From: Chrysomallon squamiferum | Lineage: Eukaryota; Mollusca; Gastropoda; Neomphalida; Peltospiridae | Direction of reading: 5' to 3' | Assembly: GCA_012295275.1 (NCBI GenBank) | Contig: CM022677.1 | Span: 8,319,514 to 8,383,513 of the forward strand | Length of the DNA: 64,000 nt | Shown: positions 47,085 to 59,839 of the stretch, in pieces | Numbering within the stretch: the first letter of the stretch is position 1 | Layout of the letters: each line of letters opens with the position of its first letter | The notes under the pieces: generated by a model | Database searches by the model: none | What the model was told of the DNA's origin: nothing | The model's input: the letters and a program-made list of their open reading frames with translations, nothing else | Made by a program: the position numbers and the translations under genes

Positions 47085-47720
47085 GTAAGAGAAGTTGCGA
47101 AGCTGGAGAAGAATTCATTTTTCCGTTCACTGCATACTAGCCATTAAACATCACACACACTCTTTGCTTTGAGAACTCTCTCTAGTACCATTCTAATAAC
47201 TTCACCGATCTCTTCATGTGACTGAAATTACTTCTGGGCCATGTCCGTTCTAAACAAACACACACACGGAACCTCTTTTAAACGAGATTTAATAGTCAGC
47301 GCTTAATATACTCGAAACAACAGAACGCATTCAATATTGTTTCTTACGTCTACGTACGATTCAAAGTCACATAGTATGAGAAGTTGCGAAGCTGGAAAAG
47401 AATTCATTTTTCCGTTCAATGCGTAATCGCCATTAAAGATCACGCACACTCTTTGCTTTGAGATCTCCCTCTTGTACTATACTAATAACTTCATCGATCT
47501 CTTAAGGTCTCTGAAATATCACTCGGCCATGTCCGTTATATCCGTATTGGCCTTTATTGAACTCAACACACAAGAACGAGGAACCTCTTTTAAACGAGGT
47601 TTAATAGTCGGCGCTTAATTCACTCGAAACAACTGCTTTATAACATAACGCATTCGTGGTGTCTCTTGTGTCTACGTACAATTGAAAGTTACGTACTGGG
47701 AGAGATTGCGAAGCCGGAGA
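47085..47720. repeat. ~300-bp transitional tandem repeat, two copies
   Basis: gagaagttgcgaagctgg begins at about 47091 and 47380, and a variant (gagattgcgaagccgg) at about 47702 runs straight into the first satellite monomer. Each unit carries attcatttttccgttca, ttaataacttca-like text and ggaacctcttttaaacgag. Confidence 0.75.
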
Positions 47721-50700
47721 AGAATTCATTCTTCACCGCTCTCGCCATCTGTGGTTAACCTTGTTAGGTGCTTATGTGCATGCTGCAGTGTCACCGATGA
47801 TTGTAGCTCGCAGCCTGGAATGAGAGAACACCTATCGCGAATGCCACAGTTGAAGCTTTCGATCTTGCACAGAAATGTCTGTTCGGTTGCAGTTCGTAAA
47901 CGTCAGTCATTGTCTTACTACTGCGACAGATGGAAACAAGAAGTTCGAATCGTTCTGTAATGAAGATATCGTCTCGAGGGTGTTAAGTACTAACCGTTAG
48001 ATTCGGCTTCGCACACCTTCGTCTTCCAAGAGTAGTTCGAACCGAACAGGAGGAGTTGCACGTCTTCTCGCTCTAACAAACACATACGCAAACACGCTCA
48101 CACTGAAACGCAGGTTACTACTCGTTCATTTTCCGTATTAGTAGATAAGCAAACGCATGATTTTTTTCACTTTAACAAAGGAACCCAGAAACAAAATATA
48201 GACAGCACACCCCGAATGCTGCTCATCGTTAGATCTGTTCGGTTAAAGACGAGTACAGTGGGAACGAAAAGAGCGCATTCTTCACCGCTCTCGCCATCTG
48301 TGGTTAACCTTGTTAGGTGCTTATGTGCATGCTGCAGTGTCACCGATGATTGTAGCTCGCAGCCTGGAATGAGGCAACACCTATCGCGAATGCCACAGTT
48401 GAAGCTTTCGATCTTGCACAGAAATGTCTGTTCGGTTGCAGTTCGTAAACGTCAGTCATTGTCTTACTACTGCGACAGATGGAAACAAGAAGTTCGAATC
48501 GTTCTGTAATGAAGATATCGTCTCGAGGGTGTTAAGTACTAACCGTTAGATTCGGCTTCGCACACCTTCGTCTTCCAAGAGTAGTTCGAACCGAACAGGA
48601 GGAGTTGCACGTCTTCTCGCTCTAACAAACACATACGCAAACACGCTCACACTGAAACGCAGGTTACTACTCGTTCATTTTCCGTATTAGTAGATAAGCA
48701 AACGCATGATTTTTTTCACTTTAACAAAGGAACCCAGAAACAAAATATAGACAGCACACCCCGAATGCTGCTCATCGTTAGATCTGTTCGGTTAAAGACG
48801 AGTACAGTGGGAACGAAAAGAGCGCATTCTTCACCGCTCTCGCCATCTGTGGTTAACCTTGTTAGGTGCTTATGTGCATGCTGCAGTGTCACCGATGATT
48901 GTAGCTCGCAGCCTGGAATGAGAGAACACCTATCGCGAATGCCACAGTTGAAGCTTTCGATCTTGCACAGAAATGTCTGTTCGGTTGCAGTTCGTAAACG
49001 TCAGTCATTGTCTTACTACTGCGACAGATGGAAACAAGAAGTTCGAATCGTTCTGTAATGAAGATATCGTCTCGAGGGTGTTAAGTACTAACCGTTAGAT
49101 TCGGCTTCGCACACCTTCGTCTTCCAAGAGTAGTTCGAACCGAACAGGAGGAGTTGCACGTCTTCTCGCTCTAACAAACACATACGCAAACACGCTCACA
49201 CTGAAACGCAGGTTACTACTCGTTCATTTTCCGTATTAGTAGATAAGCAAACGCATGATTTTTTTCACTTTAACAAAGGAACCCAGAAACAAAATATAGA
49301 CAGCACACCCCGAATGCTGCTCATCGTTAGATCTGTTCGGTTAAAGACGAGTACAGTGGGAACGAAAAGAGCGCATTCTTCACCGCTCTCGCCATCTGTG
49401 GTTAACCTTGTTAGGTGCTTATGTGCATGCTGCAGTGTCACCGATGATTGTAGCTCGCAGCCTGGAATGAGAGAACACCTATCGCGAATGCCACAGTTGA
49501 AGCTTTCGATCTTGCACAGAAATGTCTGTTCGGTTGCAGTTCGTAAACGTCAGTCATTGTCTTACTACTGCGACAGATGGAAACAAGAAGTTCGAATCGT
49601 TCTGTAATGAAGATATCGTCTCGAGGGTGTTAAGTACTAACCGTTAGATTCGGCTTCGCACACCTTCGTCTTCCAAGAGTAGTTCGAACCGAACAGGAGG
49701 AGTTGCACGTCTTCTCGCTCTAACAAACACATACGCAAACACGCTCACACTGAAACGCAGGTTACTACTCGTTCATTTTCCGTATTAGTAGATAAGCAAA
49801 CGCATGATTTTTTTCACTTTAACAAAGGAACCCAGAAACAAAATATAGACAGCACACCCCGAATGCTGCTCATCGTTAGATCTGTTCGGTTAAAGACGAG
49901 TACAGTGGGAACGAAAAGAGCGCATTCTTCACCGCTCTCGCCATCTGTGGTTAACCTTGTTAGGTGCTTATGTGCATGCTGCAGTGTCACCGATGATTGT
50001 AGCTCGCAGCCTGGAATGAGAGAACACCTATCGCGAATGCCACAGTTGAAGCTTTCGATCTTGCACAGAAATGTCTGTTCGGTTGCAGTTCGTAAACGTC
50101 AGTCATTGTCTTACTACTGCGACAGATGGAAACAAGAAGTTCGAATCGTTCTGTAATGAAGATATCGTCTCGAGGGTGTTAAGTACTAACCGTTAGATTC
50201 GGCTTCGCACACCTTCGTCTTCCAAGAGTAGTTCGAACCGAACAGGAGGAGTTGCACGTCTTCTCGCTCTAACAAACACATACGCAAACACGCTCACACT
50301 GAAACGCAGGTTACTACTCGTTCATTTTCCGTATTAGTAGATAAGCAAACGCATGATTTTTTTCACTTTAACAAAGGAACCCAGAAACAAAATATAGACA
50401 GCACACCCCGAATGCTGCTCATCGTTAGATCTGTTCGGTTAAAGACGAGTACAGTGGGAACGAAAAGAGCGCATTCTTCACCGCTCTCGCCATCTGTGGT
50501 TAACCTTGTTAGGTGCTTATGTGCATGCTGCAGTGTCACCGATGATTGTAGCTCGCAGCCTGGAATGAGAGAACACCTATCGCGAATGCCACAGTTGAAG
50601 CTTTCGATCTTGCACAGAAATGTCTGTTCGGTTGCAGTTCGTAAACGTCAGTCATTGTCTTACTACTGCGACAGATGGAAACAAGAAGTTCGAATCGTTC

Positions 50701-53700
50701 TGTAATGAAGATATCGTCTCGAGGGTGTTAAGTACTAACCGTTAGATTCGGCTTCGCACACCTTCGTCTTCCAAGAGTAGTTCGAACCGAACAGGAGGAG
50801 TTGCACGTCTTCTCGCTCTAACAAACACATACGCAAACACGCTCACACTGAAACGCAGGTTACTACTCGTTCATTTTCCGTATTAGTAGATAAGCAAACG
50901 CATTTTTTTTTTCACTTTAACAAAGGAACCCAGAAACAAAATATAGACAGCACACCCCGAATGCTGCTCATCGTTAGATCTGTTCGGTTAAAGACGAGTA
51001 CAGTGGGAACGAAAAGAGCGCATTCTTCACCGCTCTCGCCATCTGTGGTTAACCTTGTTAGGTGCTTATGTGCATGCTGCAGTGTCACCGATGATTGTAG
51101 CTCGCAGCCTGGAATGAGAGAACACCTATCGCGAATGCCACAGTTGAAGCTTTCGATCTTGCACAGAAATGTCTGTTCGGTTGCAGTTCGTAAACGTCAG
51201 TCATTGTCTTACTACTGCGACAGATGGAAACAAGAAGTTCGAATCGTTCTGTAATGAAGATATCGTCTCGAGGGTGTTAAGTACTAACCGTTAGATTCGG
51301 CTTCGCACACCTTCGTCTTCCAAGAGTAGTTCGAACCGAACAGGAGGAGTTGCACGTCTTCTCGCTCTAACAAACACATACGCAAACACGCTCACACTGA
51401 AACGCAGGTTACTACTCGTTCATTTTCCGTATTAGTAGATAAGCAAACGCATGATTTTTTTTTTTTCACTTTAACAAAGGAACCCAGAAACAAAATATAG
51501 ACAGCACACCCCGAATGCTGCTCATCGTTAGATCTGTTCGGTTAAAGACGAGTACAGTGGGAACGAAAAGAGCGCATTCTTCACCGCTCTCGCCATCTGT
51601 GGTTAACCTTGTTAGGTGCTTATGTGCATGCTGCAGTGTCACCGATGATTGTAGCTCGCAGCCTGGAATGAGAGAACACCTATCGCGAATGCCACAGTTG
51701 AAGCTTTCGATCTTGCACAGAAATGTCTGTTCGGTTGCAGTTCGTAAACGTCAGTCATTGTCTTACTACTGCGACAGATGGAAACAAGAAGTTCGAATCG
51801 TTCTGTAATGAAGATATCGTCTCGAGGGTGTTAAGTACTAACCGTTAGATTCGGCTTCGCACACCTTCGTCTTCCAAGAGTAGTTCGAACCGAACAGGAG
51901 GAGTTGCACGTCTTCTCGCTCTAACAAACACATACGCAAACACGCTCACACTGAAACGCAGGTTACTACTCGTTCATTTTCCGTATTAGTAGATAAGCAA
52001 ACGCATGACTTTTTTCACTTTAACAAAGGAACCCAGAAACAAAATATAGACAGCACACCCCGAATGCTGCTCATCGTTAGATCTGTTCGGTTAAAGACGA
52101 GTACAGTGGGAACGAAAAGAGCGCATTCTTCACCGCTCTCGCCATCTGTGGTTAACCTTGTTAGGTGCTTATGTGCATGCTGCAGTGTCACCGATGATTG
52201 TAGCTCGCAGCCTGGAATGAGAGAACACCTATCGCGAATGCCACAGTTGAAGCTTTCGATCTTGCACAGAAATGTCTGTTCGGTTGCAGTTCGTAAACGT
52301 CAGTCATTGTCTTACTACTGCGACAGATGGAAACAAGAAGTTCGAATCGTTCTGTAATGAAGATATCGTCTCGAGGGTGTTAAGTACTAACCGTTAGATT
52401 CGGCTTCGCACACCTTCGTCTTCCAAGAGTAGTTCGAACCGAACAGGAGGAGTTGCACGTCTTCTCGCTCTAACAAACACATACGCAAACACGCTCACAC
52501 TGAAACGCAGGTTACTACTCGTTCATTTTCCGTATTAGTAGATAAGCAAACGCATGATTTTTTTTCACTTTAACAAAGGAACCCAGAAACAAAATATAGA
52601 CAGCACACCCCGAATGCTGCTCATCGTTAGATCTGTTCGGTTAAAGACGAGTACAGTGGGAACGAAAAGAGCGCATTCTTCACCGCTCTCGCCATCTGTG
52701 GTTAACCTTGTTAGGTGCTTATGTGCATGCTGCAGTGTCACCGATGATTGTAGCTCGCAGCCTGGAATGAGAGAACACCTATCGCGAATGCCACAGTTGA
52801 AGCTTTCGATCTTGCACAGAAATGTCTGTTCGGTTGCAGTTCGTAAACGTCAGTCATTGTCTTACTACTGCGACAGATGGAAACAAGAAGTTCGAATCGT
52901 TCTGTAATGAAGATATCGTCTCGAGGGTGTTAAGTACTAACCGTTAGATTCGGCTTCGCACACCTTCGTCTTCCAAGAGTAGTTCGAACCGAACAGGAGG
53001 AGTTGCACGTCTTCTCGCTCTAACAAACACATACGCAAACACGCTCACACTGAAACGCAGGTTACTACTCGTTCATTTTCCGTATTAGTAGATAAGCAAA
53101 CGCATGACTTTTTCACTTTAACAAAGGAACCCAGAAACAAAATATAGACAGCACACCCCGAATGCTGCTCATCGTTAGATCTGTTCGGTTAAAGACGAGT
53201 ACAGTGGGAACGAAAAGAGCGCATTCTTCACCGCTCTCGCCATCTGTGGTTAACCTTGTTAGGTGCTTATGTGCATGCTGCAGTGTCACCGATGATTGTA
53301 GCTCGCAGCCTGGAATGAGAGAACACCTATCGCGAATGCCACAGTTGAAGCTTTCGATCTTGCACAGAAATGTCTGTTCGGTTGCAGTTCGTAAACGTCA
53401 GTCATTGTCTTACTACTGCGACAGATGGAAACAAGAAGTTCGAATCGTTCTGTAATGAAGATATCGTCTCGAGGGTGTTAAGTACTAACCGTTAGATTCG
53501 GCTTCGCACACCTTCGTCTTCCAAGAGTAGTTCGAACCGAACAGGAGGAGTTGCACGTCTTCTCGCTCTAACAAACACATACGCAAACACGCTCACACTG
53601 AAACGCAGGTTACTACTCGTTCATTTTCCGTATTAGTAGATAAGCAAACGCATGATTTTTTTCACTTTAACAAAGGAACCCAGAAACAAAATATAGACAG

Positions 53701-56700
53701 CACACCCCGAATGCTGCTCATCGTTAGATCTGTTCGGTTAAAGACGAGTACAGTGGGAACGAAAAGAGCGCATTCTTCACCGCTCTCGCCATCTGTGGTT
53801 AACCTTGTTAGGTGCTTATGTGCATGCTGCAGTGTCACCGATGATTGTAGCTCGCAGCCTGGAATGAGAGAACACCTATCGCGAATGCCACAGTTGAAGC
53901 TTTCGATCTTGCACAGAAATGTCTGTTCGGTTGCAGTTCGTAAACGTCAGTCATTGTCTTACTACTGCGACAGATGGAAACAAGAAGTTCGAATCGTTCT
54001 GTAATGAAGATATCGTCTCGAGGGTGTTAAGTACTAACCGTTAGATTCGGCTTCGCACACCTTCGTCTTCCAAGAGTAGTTCGAACCGAACAGGAGGAGT
54101 TGCACGTCTTCTCGCTCTAACAAACACATACGCAAACACGCTCACACTGAAACGCAGGTTACTACTCGTTCATTTTCCGTATTAGTAGATAAGCAAACGC
54201 ATGATTTTTTTTTTCACTTTAACAAAGGAACCCAGAAACAAAATATAGACAGCACACCCCGAATGCTGCTCATCGTTAGATCTGTTCGGTTAAAGACGAG
54301 TACAGTGGGAACGAAAAGAGCGCATTCTTCACCGCTCTCGCCATCTGTGGTTAACCTTGTTAGGTGCTTATGTGCATGCTGCAGTGTCACCGATGATTGT
54401 AGCTCGCAGCCTGGAATGAGAGAACACCTATCGCGAATGCCACAGTTGAAGCTTTCGATCTTGCACAGAAATGTCTGTTCGGTTGCAGTTCGTAAACGTC
54501 AGTCATTGTCTTACTACTGCGACAGATGGAAACAAGAAGTTCGAATCGTTCTGTAATGAAGATATCGTCTCGAGGGTGTTAAGTACTAACCGTTAGATTC
54601 GGCTTCGCACACCTTCGTCTTCCAAGAGTAGTTCGAACCGAACAGGAGGAGTTGCACGTCTTCTCGCTCTAACAAACACATACGCAAACACGCTCACACT
54701 GAAACGCAGGTTACTACTCGTTCATTTTCCGTATTAGTAGATAAGCAAACGCATGATTTTTTTCACTTTAACAAAGGAACCCAGAAACAAAATATAGACA
54801 GCACACCCCGAATGCTGCTCATCGTTAGATCTGTTCGGTTAAAGACGAGTACAGTGGGAACGAAAAGAGCGCATTCTTCACCGCTCTCGCCATCTGTGGT
54901 TAACCTTGTTAGGTGCTTATGTGCATGCTGCAGTGTCACCGATGATTGTAGCTCGCAGCCTGGAATGAGAGAACACCTATCGCGAATGCCACAGTTGAAG
55001 CTTTCGATCTTGCACAGAAATGTCTGTTCGGTTGCAGTTCGTAAACGTCAGTCATTGTCTTACTACTGCGACAGATGGAAACAAGAAGTTCGAATCGTTC
55101 TGTAATGAAGATATCGTCTCGAGGGTGTTAAGTACTAACCGTTAGATTCGGCTTCGCACACCTTCGTCTTCCAAGAGTAGTTCGAACCGAACAGGAGGAG
55201 TTGCACGTCTTCTCGCTCTAACAAACACATACGCAAACACGCTCACACTGAAACGCAGGTTACTACTCGTTCATTTTCCGTATTAGTAGATAAGCAAACG
55301 CATGACTTTTTTCACTTTAACAAAGGAACCCAGAAACAAAATATAGACAGCACACCCCGAATGCTGCTCATCGTTAGATCTGTTCGGTTAAAGACGAGTA
55401 CAGTGGGAACGAAAAGAGCGCATTCTTCACCGCTCTCGCCATCTGTGGTTAACCTTGTTAGGTGCTTATGTGCATGCTGCAGTGTCACCGATGATTGTAG
55501 CTCGCAGCCTGGAATGAGAGAACACCTATCGCGAATGCCACAGTTGAAGCTTTCGATCTTGCACAGAAATGTCTGTTCGGTTGCAGTTCGTAAACGTCAG
55601 TCATTGTCTTACTACTGCGACAGATGGAAACAAGAAGTTCGAATCGTTCTGTAATGAAGATATCGTCTCGAGGGTGTTAAGTACTAACCGTTAGATTCGG
55701 CTTCGCACACCTTCGTCTTCCAAGAGTAGTTCGAACCGAACAGGAGGAGTTGCACGTCTTCTCGCTCTAACAAACACATACGCAAACACGCTCACACTGA
55801 AACGCAGGTTACTACTCGTTCATTTTCCGTATTAGTAGATAAGCAAACGCATGATTTTTTTTTTTCACTTTAACAAAGGAACCCAGAAACAAAATATAGA
55901 CAGCACACCCCGAATGCTGCTCATCGTTAGATCTGTTCGGTTAAAGACGAGTACAGTGGGAACGAAAAGAGCGCATTCTTCACCGCTCTCGCCATCTGTG
56001 GTTAACCTTGTTAGGTGCTTATGTGCATGCTGCAGTGTCACCGATGATTGTAGCTCGCAGCCTGGAATGAGAGAACACCTATCGCGAATGCCACAGTTGA
56101 AGCTTTCGATCTTGCACAGAAATGTCTGTTCGGTTGCAGTTCGTAAACGTCAGTCATTGTCTTACTACTGCGACAGATGGAAACAAGAAGTTCGAATCGT
56201 TCTGTAATGAAGATATCGTCTCGAGGGTGTTAAGTACTAACCGTTAGATTCGGCTTCGCACACCTTCGTCTTCCAAGAGTAGTTCGAACCGAACAGGAGG
56301 AGTTGCACGTCTTCTCGCTCTTACAAACAACACATACGCAAACACGCTCACACTGTAACGCAGGTTACTACTCGTTCATTTTCCGTATTAGTAGATAAGC
56401 AAACGCATGATTTTTTTCACTTTAACAAAAGGAACCCAGAAACAAAATATAGACAGCACACCCCGAATGCTGCTCATCGTTAGATCTGTTCGGTTAAAGA
56501 CGAGTACAGTGGGAACGAAAAGAGCGCATTCTTCACCGCTCTCGCCATCTGTGGTTAACCTTGTTAGGTGCTTATGTGCATGCTGCAGTGTCACCGATGA
56601 TTGTAGCTCGCAGCCTGGAATGAGAGAACACCTATCGCGAATGCCACAGTTGAAGCTTTCGATCTTGCACAGAAATGTCTGTTCGGTTGCAGTTCGTAAA

Positions 56701-57690
56701 CGTCAGTCATTGTCTTACTACTGCGACAGATGGAAACAAGAAGTTCGAATCGTTCTGTAATGAAGATATCGTCTCGAGGGTGTTAAGTACTAACCGTTAG
56801 ATTCGGCTTCGCACACCTTCGTCTTCCAAGAGTAGTTCGAACCGAACAGGAGGAGTTGCACGTCTTCTCGCTCTAACAAACACATACGCAAACACGCTCA
56901 CACTGAAACGCAGGTTACTACTCGTTCATTTTCCGTATTAGTAGATAAGCAAACGCATGATTTTTTTCACTTTAACAAAGGAACCCAGAAACAAAATATA
57001 GACAGCACACCCCGAATGCTGCTCATCGTTAGATCTGTTCGGTTAAAGACGAGTACAGTGGGAACGAAAAGAGCGCATTCTTCACCGCTCTCGCCATCTG
57101 TGGTTAACCTTGTTAGGTGCTTATGTGCATGCTGCAGTGTCACCGATGATTGTAGCTCGCAGCCTGGAATGAGAGAACACCTATCGCGAATGCCACAGTT
57201 GAAGCTTTCGATCTTGCACAGAAATGTCTGTTCGGTTGCAGTTCGTAAACGTCAGTCATTGTCTTACTACTGCGACAGATGGAAACAAGAAGTTCGAATC
57301 GTTCTGTAATGAAGATATCGTCTCGAGGGTGTTAAGTACTAACCGTTAGATTCGGCTTCGCACACCTTCGTCTTCCAAGAGTAGTTCGAACCGAACAGGA
57401 GGAGTTGCACGTCTTCTCGCTCTAACAAACACATACGCAAACACGCTCACACTGAAACGCAGGTTACTACTCGTTCATTTTCCGTATTAGTAGATAAGCA
57501 AACGCATGACTTTTTTCACTTTAACAAAGGAACCCAGAAACAAAATATAGACAGCACACCCCGAATGCTGCTCATCGTTAGATCTGTTTGGTTAAAGACG
57601 AGTACAATGGGAACGAAAAGAGCGCATTCTTCACCGCTCTCGCCATTTGTGGTTAACCTTGTTAGGTGCCTGTGTTCATGCTGCTGGGTC
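47721..57690. repeat. Highly homogeneous 549-bp satellite array, ~18 periods
   Basis: Head-to-tail copies, with the landmark gaatgctgctcatcgttaga at 48213, 48762, 49311, 49860, 50409 and so on to 57562; steps are 549 bp, with a few of 552-554. Monomers are nearly identical. Differences cluster in one T-tract after caaacgcatga (5 to 12 T). Rare others: gaggcaac for gagagaac in the first full copy; a small cttacaaacaac insertion near 56320; several changes in the last copy (ctgtttgg, tacaatggg, gcctgtgttc). The unit is far richer in CpG and GC than the rest of the window. Each copy holds the same 97-codon plus-strand frame, which is explained by DNA identity alone. No tRNA, 5S, snRNA or histone sequence recognised. 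Confidence 0.95.
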
Positions 57691-57694
57691 ACCG

Positions 57695-59165
57695 ATGATT
57701 GTTATCGTTCACTATCCATTCAACACACACTATCCACTCATCAGACTGCAAACATTCGGCACGCAGTATACACGCTACAAAGAGCAAACACTCGACAAAG
57801 ACTATCCACTAAACACAGAGGAAACACTCTACACAGACTATACACTCAACAGAGTCTAAACACTGAACACAGTATCCACTCAACTGAGAATACACACTAT
57901 CCACTCAAACAGTGAACACACACTATCCACTCAACACTCAACAGAGAGCAAACACTCGACATACACTACCGCTCAACAGTAAACAGAGAGCAAACACTCG
58001 AGACACACTACCGCTCAACAGTAAACAGAGAGCAAACACTCGAGACACACTACCGCTCAACAGTAAACAGAGAACAAGCACTCGACACACACTATATACT
58101 CAACAGAGAGCAAACACTCGACACACACTATATACTCAACAGAGAGCAAACACTCGACACACACTACCGCTCAACAGTAAACAGAGAGGAAACAGTCGAC
58201 ACACGCTACCGCTCAACAGTAAACAGAGAGGAAACAGTCGACACACTCTACCGCTCAACAGTAAACAGAGAGGAAACAGTCGACACACGCTATACACTCC
58301 ACACACACAATCTAATCAACAGAGTGCAAACACTCAACACACACTATCCACTCAACACTAAACAGAGAGCAAATATTCGACACACACTATCCATTCAACA
58401 GAGAGCATAGACTCCACACACCATACACTGTAGACACACCGTACACTCCACTCACCTTCCGTTCAACAGAGCATACTCCACAGACAGCATCCACTTAACA
58501 CACACAATCTAGTCAACAGAGAGCACACACTCCACACACAATCTACTCAACAGAGCAAACACTCCACACACAGAATACACTACACACACACAATCCACTC
58601 AACAGAGCATGCACTCCACACACACTACAGACTCCAAACACACTATACACTCATCAGAGAGCATACAGTCCACACACACAATCCACTCAAAAGAGAGCAT
58701 ACACTCCAGACACACTATACACTGAACAGAGAGCAAACATTCCACACACACCATACAGTCAAACAGAGAGCATACACTCCACATACAACATACACTCAAC
58801 AGAGAGCATACACTCCACACACACTACTCAACAGAGAGCATACGCTACACACACTCCATTCACTCAACAGAGTAAACACTCCACACACTCCATACACTCA
58901 ACACAGATACACTCCACACTCCATACACTCAACACAGATACACTCCACACACTCCATACACTCAACACAGATACACTCCACACACTCCATACACTCAACA
59001 CAGATACACTCCACACACTCCATACACTCAACACAGATATACTCCACACACTCCATACACTCAACAGAGAGCATACACTCCACACACTCCATACACTCCA
59101 CAGAGAGCATACACTCCACACACTCCATCCACTCAACAGAGAGCAAACACTCCACACACACCATC
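57695..59165. repeat. Minisatellite block (42-bp and 33-bp families)
   Basis: 57950-58290 carries a ~42-bp unit (cgctcaacagtaaacagaga, then caaacactcgacacacacta). 58440-58860 is a looser mix of actcaacagagagcatacac and ccacacaca. 58880-59060 is a clean 33-bp unit (actccacacactccatacac, tcaacacagatac). All share ctcaacagagagca-like cores, so they derive from one seed. Confidence 0.9.
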
Positions 59166-59232
59166 CACCCTGTCAGAGCATTATATGAATGAGAATGATG
59201 TATCTGATGTGCTGTTGTGTTTTTGCCTGCAG

Positions 59233-59408
59233 TGTATGTTGGTGTAATTGGTTTGTGTGGTTTCTACATAAACTTACAAACTTACCTTGTTTTTGTCTTC
59301 TCAAGGAAACTACAGCTGGCACTATCTCAACATGAAGATTTGCAGTTTGTTGTGAAAATTAAAAGAATTTATGACAGTGTATTTTCGGCCAGGTTTAATT
59401 ATAATTAA
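59233..59408 (+). CDS. Candidate terminal exon, unidentified
   Basis: A strong acceptor (gttgtgtttttgcctgcag) is followed by an open frame: YVGVIGLCGFYINLQTYLVF, VFSRKLQLALSQHEDLQFVV, KIKRIYDSVFSARFNYN, stop TAA, with aataaaag right after the stop as a possible polyadenylation signal. The first part is hydrophobic like a membrane segment, the second amphipathic. No family recognised and no upstream exon visible across the minisatellite. Confidence 0.3.
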
Positions 59409-59409
59409 T

Positions 59410-59796
59410 AAAAGAAACTAATTTTGTTTGTAACAATATATAGCATTTGATCGGTTTCTAAAAGAACATCATTTGAGATACATTTCTTCCTTTTATTTAT
59501 TTATTTTAATTTAAGTAAGTTTTAATTTCATCATTAGTTCCAGAAAAACAGATTATTTCTGTCCAACTTGTAGAAATCAAATTCTCTCCACTAAATCATC
59601 AGTTGCAATCCTCCAGTTTTCCAAGGCACTGTTTATCCTGAAAGTTGAAGAAACAACATATGAAATTTTAGATGTCAGATATCAGAAAATAACAGACAAT
59701 TAAATTTCATTCTGTACATGTGAATTTAACATGTTTTACAAGAACAAGTTCTGAGTATCTTTGATGCTTTATTATTACAACTATTATTATTATTAT

Positions 59797-59839
<43 letters not shown>

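Noticed and set aside
48216-57309. 97-codon open frame (MLLIVRSVRLKTSTVGTKRA...) present in every 549-bp monomer as a gene family
   Set aside because: Monomers are nearly identical at the DNA level, so the frame is copied passively. Old copies in 43.3-47.1 kb do not keep it, and the sequence resembles no known protein.
47721-57690. CRISPR array or rDNA/5S/histone cluster
   Set aside because: No short repeat-spacer pattern, no 5S, rRNA, snRNA or histone sequence recognised in the unit, and the genome is eukaryotic.
58600-59164. Minus-strand WSVCSLLSV / VECMECVEC repeats as cysteine-rich protein
   Set aside because: Translation of the 33-bp minisatellite in two frames; no start context, splice sites or flanking coding sequence.
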